From: Macrocystis pyrifera
Taxonomy: Eukaryota > Sar > Phaeophyceae > Laminariales > Laminariaceae
DNA: 64,000 nt
Direction: 5' to 3'
NCBI GenBank assembly: GCA_031763025.1
Contig: JASSKH010000014.1
Location: 10,902,563-10,966,562 of the forward strand
Positions within the stretch are counted from its first letter, which is position 1; each line of letters begins with the position of its first letter. The notes below the pieces were generated by a model. That model searched no databases and was not told the DNA's origin. It was given only the letters and a program-made list of their open reading frames with translations. Shown here piece after piece: positions 47,601-58,439 of the stretch. The translations under genes were made by a program, and so were the position numbers.

Positions 47601-48794
47601 TCATAGGGTGAGAGGAGACAACGGTATAACGTGCCGGTATTCCTTCCTTGACAGTGATGGTGCAGAGAATCTCTCCTTCAGTATATTCTCATCCTGAAAT
47701 ATGTTTATGACCGTGAGCAGATTGCATCTCTCTCCCCTGGGCCCAGTGTGAAATGTGGTTATATAGCACTATTAATACCTGCCAGACCACTCAGTCAGCG
47801 CTGACTAAGTACTGACGGAGTGGTCTAGAAGGTAGTGCTATATAGCCAAACACTGTCGATCGCTCCAACAGTTTCAGTAACCATCAATGCTCGGTTTGAT
47901 CTACCCTTGTGCAGAAAATGCTGGCAGAACTACGGACGAGCACCCTGTGTGATACAGACGTCTTGGCAGAGGGGAATGGTGCCAACGACTATCTGAGGAG
48001 GCTAGCAGAGAACAGCAGTGACCACCACAAAGTATGTCGCGAGGTGCCGGAAGAAGGGTTCCATTATGGCTATGGTCCATTGGGTCCCAAGTTTGGGGCG
48101 ACATCTTTGCCCGCGTCTCACCAACTTGTTGAGCACGTGCAGCTAACTGCTGTCGTGAAAGTAGTGTTTTGGTAACAAGACGAAAGGGCGCACATCGTTG
48201 TTGTCGGCCCTGGCGGTTTTCAGCTACGCACTTGCTTGCAGGTGCTGCGTTGTGGCTTGCCATGCAGGCACGTATTAGTCGCACTCTTCACGCGGCTGCA
48301 ACGCGCCATCGAGTTCAATGACGATTGCATCCACCCTCGTTGGCGATCTTCTGGTGACGAGTGGAGTATCAACAGGGCGGACCGTAGCGTGTTCGACGGG
48401 CATGGACGAAGGACGTACGATGGTGACTTCACTTACGATTTTGGGGCGATATACATGCAGGATGACAACCACGTCAAAGCGCAGCACCCTAGGTGCGGTC
48501 ATCAAAGGGAAGCTGAGCGCTAACATGATGGAGACATGCGTTGCCGCGGTCAGGAGGGTTATCGACCACTTAGACCAAAACCGCCCAAATTACTACAATG
48601 CAGGGATGGAAGTAGCGGCGAGGTTCGCACGGGATGCGCAAGCTTTTGTGCGGGACCCTCTCCACTCTCGCGACTCAGACAACATCTCGGGCATACTCAA
48701 TCCGCCCGATTCGTCGGTTAGAAGTAAGAAGGAGAGTCGGTATCTAGACTGCACGGAGCTGCACTCGTCCAGGAAGAGACCCAAAGCCCCGTAG
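44653..48794 (+). pseudogene. MULE (Mutator-like) transposase gene, intron-rich, inactivated
   Basis: MULE transposases cut and paste DNA with a DDE domain. A putative first exon is 44,653-44,751 (basic MAGLKKNNSTRKKNSK, donor GTAAGA). From about 45,468 comes NSTPGCYVKWDLDG, FWSTADRQLLAQQYGH and QDNTCPTNKW (first Asp). Next are 45,859-46,006 (YDLKPVLFIGVDYENK), 46,299-46,509 (IITDADAAM, second Asp, and HCLWHFTKNV), 46,681-46,764, 46,885-47,061 (KHWARCYHP, SSRVEGIFGV), 47,517-47,607, 47,915-48,031 and 48,242-48,794, whose GLPCRHVLVA matches a SWIM finger. From 46,299 on, all splice phases agree. Damage: TAG at 45,549, TAA at 45,968 and one extra G in the run at 46,697-46,700. The first SWIM Cys pair is not seen, and the frame near 48,430-48,485 is doubtful. 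Terminal inverted repeats were not located. Confidence 0.8.
47757..47847. repeat. Fold-back element inside a MULE intron
   Basis: The left arm GGTTATATAGCACTA plus AGACCACTCAGTCAG (47,757-47,798) pairs with the right arm CTGACGGAGTGGTCT plus TAGTGCTATATAGCC (47,812-47,847). It sits in the intron between the exons at 47,517-47,607 and 47,915-48,031. It may be a small non-autonomous insertion. Confidence 0.7.
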
Positions 48795-49066
48795 GTGGCC
48801 AGCCAAGAGCGAGAAGACCGAGTGAGAGGAGGGTAGGATTCGACACGAGTCGACACAGGAAGGAGGTGCTGAACCTTTTTCGCGGTATAAATACAACATG
48901 TGCACGGTAGCGTGTACGGGGGGGTATCGGGAGGAGGGAGAGAAAAGCCTGCTATGTGACCCCGGATCTCAATTACGACCAAGAGGGGGCGAGAAAAGAA
49001 ATGAGATGGAAAAATAAAGAGAAAAACATAGTTCACGTTGGGCGCAGCGTACGTCATTTAGGTCAT

Positions 49067-49340
49067 GGTGTCCCCTAAGGTCTGGTAGGTAAACCGCGTA
49101 ACGACCAAGGACGATTTCGCAGGTTCGAGCCCCGCCAAGTGCATGCTCGTCTATACTCGTAGGGATTTTATCTTGTGCATAGAGTTGACTTGCGGAAAGC
49201 GCGAGAGCGTGAGTTAGCGACATTCGATGGAAATCGACCACCAGTCGGGAATGCTAAACCCTCTACGCGACAAAAGTGAAGGCACGTACGGGGGGGGAGT
49301 ACAGACGGCTTGTCCTGAAGCTGCAAAGTAAAAGAGGGGT
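49067..49340 (+). mobile_element. tRNA-derived SINE, copy b (diverged)
   Basis: The head GGTGTCCCCTAAGGTCTGGTA and the T-arm-like GCAGGTTCGAGCCCCGC (near 49,129-49,145) are followed by the family body: gcggaaagcgcgagagcgtgagttagc, then a cattcgatggaaatcgac.a block and a ggcacgtac(g)n block. It is more diverged than the copies at 34,206 and 54,974, and its tail is eroded. Confidence 0.65.
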
Positions 49341-50134
49341 TAACCAAGAAAGTTGTCCCGGCAAAAACGCGAGGTGAATGGAGCGCGAAGCATAGAAGAT
49401 GCCGGTAGGCAGACATGGTGTTCCATGGATGAATTGAAGATCCCCTGGTACGCAACAGCGTTTCGTTGGAGATATGCTTATTTCCACTGCGTGACCACTC
49501 GCTCGCTCTACGTACTACGTCGTTGGGGGGCATTGCGTTGCCTACCACCCTCTCGCCCCACGACGACCATGTTAATAAGTCAGAACGCGTATACCACCTA
49601 CATCGAGTACGAAGCAAACAGCCATTTGTATGGTTCTGATATATACACCAATATCGATATTTATGGTACGTCGAAAAGTGGGAATTGAGTGGCACATTGT
49701 CGGAGGGCAACCTGAATAACATATCGGAGGTAAAACTCCTTGCGCATGAACTCACGGTTTCACCATCCGACAATGTATTATACCTGGTATCTGCAGTGTA
49801 CGTTGTGAAGCCTTACTGTGCTGCTTGTTACTCGTGTTGTTGTTTATAGTTGTACTACAAAATTTAAAAATACGACAGCTGTGAGATACACATTTGATTT
49901 TTTTGGCATGCTGCTCTCCGGCGGCCGAGGGTTCTATCTCGTACATTCGTCTGCGGGGCATACAAGGGGGTCATGGGTACGTTAGGACGCATGTCTGGAT
50001 CCCGGCGGATCACCGTGGCGGTGTTGGGCGCATTGACAGATTGAGCATCGCTGAGCTGGCCGCAAAAAACATGGCATTGTTCCGCCTTGCCGAGCCGAGT
50101 AGGTGACATGGAAAACCCCACCCATTTTTTCATA
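49341..50134. other. No gene seen
   Basis: The 201-codon minus-strand frame at 49,168-49,773 runs through the SINE and has no recognisable domain, so it is not reported as a gene. Confidence 0.35.
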
Positions 50135-50238
50135 TTACGGGGGACCATAGTAAATAGGACCAAATTTTGTTGTGAAAAAAGGTAAATATAAAGGTTTTAG
50201 TGTGTACCGTAGGTGCTATTTACTACGGATCCCCGTCG
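50135..50238. mobile_element. MITE family M1, copy 6
   Basis: A 104-bp element from TTACGGGGGACC to GGATCCCCGTCG, flanked by TA at 50,133-50,134 and 50,239-50,240. The interior aaaaaaggtaaatata and aaggttttagtgtgtaccgtagg words match the family. Confidence 0.85.
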
Positions 50239-50317
50239 TAGTAAACAGCTCCCTACCCTTGGACACTTTTTGAGCCCCCACTGCTGTACATGTGTTTTCA
50301 ACCTCAGCAGAAGAACC

Positions 50318-50370
50318 AGCAGTAGCAGCAGCAGCAGCAGCAGCAGCAGCAGACATACAGCAGCAGCAGT
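50318..50370 (+). repeat. CAG/GCA triplet microsatellite
   Basis: About 13 consecutive AGC repeats (50,330-50,352 and extensions), followed after a short break by four more. Triplet tracts of this kind recur in the window (for example about 20,400 and 30,215). Confidence 0.85.
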
Positions 50371-50825
50371 ACACATCTGTCGGCCGTCGTATCTGTTGCA
50401 TCTGGCCCTTTGACAAGTGGTGTACACCTAACACCGAACACGTTCGTGACCACCGGGAGAGACATCGGCACCAGGTATCTAGGTGTTGGTGTTATACCAA
50501 GCTAGTTGTCCTGTGGCACGATCTCAGCAGCAGGTAGTCGAAACGGGCAAGAGCCACAGAGAGCCAGGCCCATACTGCCTCCCGTCTCACCGTACTGCCC
50601 CCCTTCCTCGGTGCGGCACCTCGTACATCATACACTGCCCGACTGCTGATACGACGAGCTGTATGCACTTCCAAGAACCAAATAAATTTATTTGCGTTGA
50701 AAATCTGAAATCTCAATATTTTTGGAATTTCCCGCATTTTTCCTGTTTTGTTTTTCAATTACCTCGCAGCAGCAACAGCAGGTGCCGCAGCACCAGAACA
50801 CGTCGACCGAGTGTCGAGAGTTATA

Positions 50826-53455
50826 TATATATACAAGGTTCCCCTCCGGGAGGTGCCGTATTATTAGGGGAGTGGCGCAAGAGCGAAATAATAATATTCG
50901 TATGAAACCCTGCACGCTTGTTTAGAAGTAGCACCTGCACCCACCCATCATTTTAACGTGAAGAACACACACACAACATATTTTTGAGGTCAGACCATAT
51001 TATTATACTGCTGTTCGCGGAATTAGTGTGGGATCATTACTACAATATTATAATATTTCATAGGGTGTCGGTAAGTAGTGGAGATATATTGATCCAGCTG
51101 ACTCGCGGCGATTATTTCGTAAGTACAAAAAGGTTGTGCGATGTCGAGGTTGCGCCATAATACTTTGTGACCGGCTGAGTAATAAGGTGCAGCACATACA
51201 TACATACTGGGTACTACAATATATATGTTCTCCCCCAAAATAAGTGCTTCTTGGTGCTCAGGGTATAATATCAAGGTTTCACAGAGGTAAATGCTCGAGA
51301 ACAAATCGTAGTCCGAGTACTGAGAGTATTGGAGTACTGGCGGCAAAACTACTGCGAGTACTGAGAAGGCCCAAATACTGAGAGTAATGAGAGTGTGAGT
51401 AGTACCGAACCCCGAGAATACAGGTAAATATGCACCCGCAGTAGTATCGAAACACGAAATGAATACTTGGGGTAAAGGCAATATGCGCAGTACAGAAGAA
51501 CCTCGAGATACTGAGAGCATTCGCAGTACATGCATATTATTATATCGAAATACTGGCACAGACTGCTAAACGTGCTCAAGTTGTCTCCGGCGAAAGTAGT
51601 TTGCTCCAACTCCCACTCGAGTGGGACTATCTGGGTGTGTTTTGTGCCGAACGATGGGCCTGAGACTTGTCGACGCGGTGCACAGACGGTTGAAGTATAC
51701 TTCATACTCGAAGTATACTGGGCATATTCAGGGTATTTCATCACTGCGAGTACTGAATCTCGCAGAAGAAGCAGCAGTACGAACACCACCAACGGACGAA
51801 ATACTGCTTTTAATAGATTATAATAGTACTGGTATACTTGTACCCGCGGTACAGAACCCCGAGATACTTGAAGCACAACAGGCGGTGTCTATGCCAGCAT
51901 CAGTAACGAATCCTGCATTGTTAATGCGAGCCCGAAGAAAGTATACGCAGTATTACGGGGGTCCATAGTTAATGGGACCAAATTTTTAATAGCAAAATGG
52001 GTAAATATATAGTTTTTAATGTATACCATAGGTCCTATTCACTATGGACCCCCGTAATAGTATCTACAGAAAACCTCAAAATACTGCGAGTACTGCTCGC
52101 AGTATCTCGAGTACAAAAACCCGGAAATACTGCGAGTGTACGAAGTACCCACGGTAATAGAAGCAGTATTTTCTCGAACATACTTTGCTTATTTACTCGC
52201 AAGTATTCGGAGTAGCTGTGAAGCGTTGAGGTATGAACGCACGCCACACGCGCAAGCGCGTCCAAACTCTTTAATTTGGGCTAAAACACACAAGTAACAT
52301 GTACAAAATCATATTATACGTTCAGAAAAGCAAGGTGTGGACGAATGTATTGTTATTATTACTGTGGTACTCTGTTGTAGTCGTGGTACAAAAATAGTCA
52401 AAAGTGAAATTAAAAAAAAAAAACGTGGATGGTGCGAGTCGAACCTCGCAAACGAAAATGTTTTCCAGCGCAGTATAAATGTACACGCTAGAACAGTGCT
52501 CGCACAGTTGGCATGTCGTGTTTTTTACGCTATCTAGAGTGCTTTGCACGATCTCCTACAGCAGTAGAGTAGCTTGTACATACAGCTACGACCGCATATT
52601 CAGCAGTACTGCTGTAAAATGTAACGTGAGGAACGTACGTGTGTGTACTGATCCCCTTTCAGCTGGCTCTAGGATCTATCGGTCAGCAATGTAGGACGCA
52701 CTGCAATGAGAACTACTACTATACTGTACTGCTGTAAGTAAGTATGTTCTGTACGAACGCTGCTGTACGAATGAGCCGCAGTACGATCATCCATACGCGC
52801 AAGGTATGCCCGCTGCTGCTGCTGGACAGCAGAGTTGGTTGTGGTGCTGTGGGAAGCTGGAGGTAAGAACGCTCTGCGCACTGCTGTGGGTATTGTTCGC
52901 TAGGCGGTGGTCCGTGCTCCGTGCAACAACCCATAAAAAATGTATCTATGGGATATTTATACGTCATCCTGGGCAGATACGGATATAAAAATATATATGG
53001 CAGACGATGTAATGCGGACGGCAGGCTCCGACAAACACAACCAACCACAGCAACACTACGCATATGGGTTGTGTCGAACACGCACGGCGTGTGGGCGGCA
53101 GCGTTGGAACGATGGGATCTGTGCATGTTGTCTGTTGTGTACCTGGTATATGTACAGCTCATGAGAGCCGGGGGGAGAAAACAGAGAGCATGACAATGTA
53201 CCGATACGTACGTACAAAATAAGGCCTCTTTACTGAAACCAGGGAAATCGTCTTATCCACTCCCGCCGGAATTTTTTTTTTAAGCGCCAGCCACGGGCTT
53301 CAGAGTGCACGGATGGCGCCGAGACCTAGACCAATGTGTCCGGCCGGGCTTCCCGTGTCCGTGTTCTTACCGTTTTGCCTCAAAGTGCTCGTGCGAAGAG
53401 AAAAGTTGGCAAAAAAAGTACGAGAATTTGACAAATATACGTATACATATGTATA
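50826..53455 (+). repeat. P-Q-R tandem repeat unit, copy 1 (about 2.6 kb)
   Basis: Sub-blocks: P (50,826-51,205, starting atatacaaggttcccctccgg), Q (51,215-51,950, rich in gagtactg words) and R (52,060-53,455). P recurs at 53,456-53,815 directly after R; Q and R recur at 55,557-58,240. So the locus is a tandem duplication with P repeated between the copies. R includes a box-B-like GAGGTTCGACTCGC word on the minus strand near 52,440 but no complete tRNA. Overlapping ORFs (for example 52,719-53,162 minus) are not frame-conserved between copies. Unit-end sequence is shared with repeat E. Confidence 0.8.
51953..52057. mobile_element. MITE family M1, copy 7, with empty site at 56,26x
   Basis: A 105-bp element from TTACGGGGGTCC to GGACCCCCGTAA with TA at 51,951-51,952 and 52,058-52,059. 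The paralogous copy of the surrounding repeat (56,255-56,280) reads straight through the position without the element, so insertion came after the P-Q-R duplication. Confidence 0.9.
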
Positions 53456-53815
53456 TATACAAGGTTCCCCTCCGGGAGGTGCCGTATTGATAGGGGAGTC
53501 GCGCAAAAGCGAAATAATACTCGTCTCGTATGAAACCCCTGCACACTTGTTTAGAAGTAGCACCTGCATCCTCCCATCAATTTAACACGAAGAACACACA
53601 CAACATATTTTTGAGGACAGACTATTATACTTTTCGCGGAATTAGTGTGGGATCATCACTACAATAATATATAATAGGGTATCGGTAAGTGGATATCTTG
53701 ATCCATGGACTCGCGGCGATTAATTTTTCAGTAAGTACAAAAAAGTTGCGCGAGGTCGAAGTTGCGCCATAATACTTTGTGACCGGCCGAGTAAGGTACA
53801 GCACATACACACTGT
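53456..53815 (+). repeat. Repeat P, second copy
   Basis: Matches 50,826-51,205 almost end to end: aaggttcccctccgggaggtgccgtatt, then gcttgtttagaagtagcacctgca, gcggaattagtgtgggatcat and cgccataatactttgtgaccgg. It continues R of copy 1 without a break. Confidence 0.85.
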
Positions 53816-55556
53816 GGTACTACTGTACAACACCGAGCTGAGGACGGACATCGGAGGACCTACATACAACACGTACAGGACCATAAGAACAGAGTACGGA
53901 GAAGGTATTGGACCTCTCCTCATGAACGAAATCTTTGGAAATCATATCGTACTTGGACCAGGTTGAATTTCAAGCCGAACCACAATCATCCCGTGTAAAT
54001 CATCCCGTACCAAATACTACTGCTGTAGAAATGTCAATTATGTGACATGTAATAACTCCTACAAATTCAATACCAACTCATACCTATGCATGAGCAACAA
54101 CACACCCCTCAAAACCTTATCCCGACACCTATCATCCCGTGTGATAAATATACTGGTTTATTTGTACGCAAAATACTGATAGGACCACGCCTTGATAATC
54201 AACAAAACACCACAAGTAACAACATGTAAAACATAAGAAACATCTATACCCCATACATACATACGGGTGCCCTATAACTATGATGCAGCTGTACTGCTGT
54301 ACCAATACGTACATTTTCACAATGACCTGACATCATACAGAACCCTTGCGCATATCCATCACGACGTACCAGGTACCTCGTAAACAACAATAACACGACC
54401 CTTGCCTCAGTAATAACACGAGAATTCAATATGAACATCCTTGTACATACATGCCCATTTCGCTCAGTGCCGAAAGCAAAATAATTGTAGATACACACAT
54501 ATATATATGTCTGAACCAAAACAATTTCTTGCTGAAAAAGCAGGTAAACCTCTGAACTATATATAATTTCTTGCTAAAAATGTTCAAATAAGATCCCGCC
54601 AGTACGACCTGGCATAGATCTTCGACATATCTTGACACATATATACATATCTCGTATACACTACTTTTCGAATCTACACAAAAGGCCATATAAAATAATA
54701 TCTAGACATTAAAACAACAAAAGTAGCAAAAACAGCAGCAGCGAGAACAGCAACATTATTCACACTTTGAACCATACTACTAAAACAACAGAAGTAACAA
54801 AAACAGCAGTAGCACGAACAGCAGCAGCCCATCTCCGGAAGAATTATTCACACTTAGAACCAAATCAACAACAGTCAATCAATCTATAAATATTTGTGAA
54901 ATGCAAAGGTTTCAACATGTTGCAACATCATATCAATATCCCTTGTTCGGGTTATATAGTAACAGTGCACCCCGGCGTCCCCGGTGGCTTGGTAGGTGGT
55001 CCGCGTGCCTGTCAAGATCAATTTCGTGGGTTCAAGTCTCACCGAGTGCATGCTCATAGGGACTTTTTCTTGCATAAAAAATTGATAAGCGGAAAGCGCG
55101 AAAGCGTGAGTTGGCTATATTCGATGAAAATCGACGAGCAGTGGGAATGCTGAACCCTATGCGCGACAAAAAATAAAGGCACGTACCGGGGGGGAGAAGG
55201 GACGGCACCTGTGACCACGGCTTGTCCAGAAGATCGTCGAGGGTAAAACCTTCTGCGAGTGGGCTGGAATGTAAAAGTGATGAAAAAAACGAAAAATAAA
55301 ATAAAATAAAAAAAGTGCGCAGAATTATTTAAAATTGTCCTGTTGACCCGGGCAGCATCCAGGGGAGCCGCTGGCCTATATCTTTGACAAGGAATAACAT
55401 ACCTGGTATAGAATACGCGCGCTCGGTTTATCACAATACTTGTAAAATTAGGTAAAAATGTAATATAGACGAGGCGTATTACGCAGCTTGCAAAGTTGAG
55501 TATCAACTATTTAATCAGTCGAACTCACAGCTGACGTATTTCAAAATTTATAAAAA
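53816..55556. other. Insertion of about 1.7 kb splitting P from Q in the second P-Q-R copy
   Basis: In copy 1, P passes into Q within about 20 bases. Here 1.74 kb of other sequence intervenes. It contains a diverged two-unit tandem repeat (54,713-54,782 and 54,783-54,862; both with aaaaacagcag and attattcacactt words) and SINE copy c. No coding exon or clear ends of a larger mobile element were recognised. Confidence 0.55.
54974..55313 (+). mobile_element. tRNA-derived SINE, copy c
   Basis: The best preserved copy. The head is GGCGTCCCCGGTGGCTTGGT (A-box-like) with a T-arm-like GTGGGTTCAAGTCTCACC near 55,026-55,044. The body ggaaagcgcgaaagcgtgag, tgaaaatcgacgagcagtgg and ggcacgtaccggg is shared with copies a and b. 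It ends ggaatgtaaaagtgatgaaaa with an A-rich tail to about 55,313. Confidence 0.8.
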
Positions 55557-58240
55557 AAATATATATACATGCTCCCCCAAAATAAATGTTTCTTGGCGCT
55601 CAGAGTAATATCAAGGTTTCACAGATAAATGCTCGAGAGCAAATCGTAGTCCGAGTACGGAGAGTATTGGAGTACTGGCGGCAAAAATATTGCGAGTACT
55701 GAGAAGGCCCAAATAATGAGAGAAATGAGAGTGTGAGCAGTACCGAACCCCGACAATACAGGTAAGTATGTACCCGCAGTAGTATCGAAACGCGAAATAC
55801 TTGGGGCAAATTCAATATGCGCAGTACAGAACCTCGAGATACTGAGAGTATTCGCAGTACATGCATACATATTCCTCGCAAATGCATATCTCGAAATACT
55901 GCCAGACTGCTTTAAGTGCTCAAGTTGTCTCCAGCGAAAGTAGTTTGCTCCAACTCCCACTCGGGTGGGACTATCTGGGTGTGTTTTGGGCCGAACGCTG
56001 AGCCTGCCGACACGGTGCACAGACGGTTGAAGTATACTTCATGCTCGAAGTATACTGGGCATATTGAGTGTATTTCATACCACTGCGAGTACTGAGTCTC
56101 GCAGAAGCAGCAGTACGAACACTACCAACGGACGAAATACTGCTGGACTAGTATACCTGTACCCGCGATACAGAAACCCGAGACACTTGAAGCACAACAG
56201 GCGGTATCCATGCCAGCAGCAGTAGCGAGCCCCGCATTAGTGCGAGCCCGAAAGTATATGCAGTATAGAGTATGTATCTACAGAATTTCTGATCCTCAAA
56301 ATACTGCGAGTACTCGCAGTTGTGATATGAGTAGAGTATTCATGGGCTATAGATATAGATAATACGTTGCAGTCTTCTAGTCTCACGAATACGAGAATAA
56401 TCCAAAGAATGGATTAACCCGGCGGATATTCCGTTAGTCGAGAGTAACGTTCTTGTAGGAATGTTCCCTAGGGCGGATAGCCCGTTAGACGAGAGTAATG
56501 TTCCTTGACGCCGATAGGACTACGAAGTGAGAAGTTCTTATATTAGCAGAAGAACGATCGGTAGCCATAGGAAAGTTCTGTAGGAGTACATCAGATAAGA
56601 GGAATTTAGGAGAGCTTGTGGCATGGGGTGCGACGAGTATATCTGGGCGTCGCGTCCCGCCCCCCTACCTCTCACTTCTCTACCAGAGCACCTCCTCAGC
56701 TCTCGCCATCAATAAGAAGATCTAAATCAGAAGAAGCGAAGCACTGCTTTCCAGCTGCCAGAACAACCTGCGTCCCTTACCACTACCCTAGAGCGGTCTC
56801 CGCATCACACAGTATCTCTCGAGTACAAAAACCCCGAAATACTGCGAGTGTACGAACTACCTACGGTGATAGCAGTATATTTTCTCCAACATACTTTGCT
56901 TTACTCCGAAGTATTGGTAGTAGCTGTGAAATGTTGAGGTATGAACGCACGCCACACACAAGCGCGCCCACACTCTTTAATTTCGGCAAAAACACACAAG
57001 TAACATGTACTAACCGTATCTTTAGTACGTTCAGAAAAGCAAGGTGGATGCATGTACTGGCACCAAAAAAGTCAGAAGAGGTGGAAAATAAACACACACA
57101 ACTTATCTTACAGTATATCATGCTATACGTTCAGAAAAGTAAGGTGTGGACGAATGTATTATTCATGTAGTACTGTTGTAGTCCTGGTACAAAAAAGTCA
57201 AAAGTGAAATAAAAAAAAAGCGTGGATGGTGCGCGTCGAACCTCGGAAATGAAGATGTTATCGAGCGCAGTATAAACGTCTACGCTAGAACAGTGCTCGT
57301 ACAACTGGCACGTCGTGTTTTTTACGCGATCTAAAACACTTTGCACGATCTCCTACAGCAGTAGAGTAGCTTGTACAGATACGACTGCATATACAGCAGT
57401 ACTGATGTAAAATGCCACGCGAGGAACGTACGTGTACTGATCCCCTTTCAACTGGGCTCTAGGATCTATCGGTCAGCAAAAATGTAGAACACACTGTAAT
57501 CAGAACTACTGTACTGCTGTAAGTATTTTTTGTACGAACGCTGCCGTACGAATGAGCCACAGTACGATCATCCATACGCGCAAGGTGTGCCCACTGCTGC
57601 TGCTGGGCAGCAGGGTTGTGGTGCTGTAGGAAGCTGGAGGTAAGCACGCTCTGTGCACTGCTGTGGGTATTGTTCTCTAGGCGGTGGTCCATATGCTCCG
57701 TGCAACAACCCCAAAAAAAATGTACAGGGATATTGTACGTCATCCTAAGTACATAAGGATAAAAAAATATATGGCAGACCGTGGAATGCGGACGGCAGGC
57801 TCCGACAAACACAACCAACCACGGCAACACTGTGCATATGGGTGTGTCGAACACGCACGGCGTGTGGGCGGCAGCGTTGGAACGATGGGATCTGTGCATC
57901 TTGTCTGTTGTGCACCTGGTATATGCCTGAGCTGTGTGCTCACAGCTCATGAGAGCCGGCGGGAGAAAGCAGAGAGCATGCACCGATACGTACGTACAAA
58001 ATAAGGCCTCTCGTACTGAAACCAGGGAAGTCGTCTTGTCCACTCCCGCCGGAAAAAAACTTTGGGCGCCCGCCACGTGCTCCAGAGGGCACGGATCGCT
58101 CCGAGACCTCGACCAATGTGTCCGGCCGGGCTTCCTGTGTCCGAGCATTTGGTGTTATGCCGAAAAGTGCTTTGTACGAAGAGAAAAGTTGACTAAAGTA
58201 CGAAAAATTGACAAATACCTGGTATACGTATACATACATG
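55557..58240 (+). repeat. P-Q-R tandem repeat, Q and R of copy 2
   Basis: Matches 51,215-53,420 in order, with the solo LTR at 56,321-56,809 as the main extra block. Shared anchors include ctcccccaaaata near the start, cagacggttgaagtatacttcat, ccgacaaacacaaccaacca and aatgtgtccggccgggcttcc near the end. The 229-codon minus-strand ORF inside (57,459-58,148) is not conserved in frame in copy 1. Confidence 0.8.
56321..56809. mobile_element. Solo LTR (about 489 bp) with 4-bp target duplication
   Basis: The block starts TGTGATATGAGTAG and ends CCGCATCACA, giving canonical TG...CA ends with a 6-bp TGTGAT/ATCACA inverted repeat. It is flanked by CAGT on both sides (56,317-56,320 and 56,810-56,813). 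The paralogous unit at 52,090-52,115 reads ctcgcagtatctcgag without it, the expected empty site. Inside are two direct repeats of a ggcggata.nccgttag.cgagagtaa block (about 56,421 and 56,473). No internal retrotransposon region remains, as expected after recombination between two LTRs. Copia or gypsy origin cannot be decided from the LTR alone. Confidence 0.8.
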
Positions 58241-58439
58241 TATGTTTTGCCTAGCCCTGTGACGTACACCACACACCTTACACCGAGCACGTACATGACC
58301 ACTCACCTCACACCGAACACGTACGTGACCATGAAAACTGCCTGCCTCGGTCCGTCGACCTGGCGTACATTGGTGCCACCAGATATCTACGTACTGTGTA
58401 TGTAGGTATCATATCGATCGATACCACGTACCACTACTA

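Noticed and set aside
49168-49773. 201-codon minus-strand ORF
   Set aside because: It runs through SINE copy b and has no domain; length alone is not evidence in this background.
52420-52510. Minus-strand tRNA gene (GAGGTTCGACTCGC word)
   Set aside because: A B-box-like word is present in both R copies, but no matching acceptor stem or anticodon arm could be formed.
57459-58148. 229-codon minus-strand ORF, the longest in the window
   Set aside because: It lies in repeat R; the equivalent region of copy 1 (52,719-53,162) keeps only part of the frame and then shifts, so the frame is not under selection.
50826-58240. Interpretation of the two P-Q-R copies as long terminal repeats of one retrotransposon
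   Set aside because: P is repeated directly after R, there is no gag-pol between them, and the ends lack TG...CA with a target duplication; a tandem duplication fits better.
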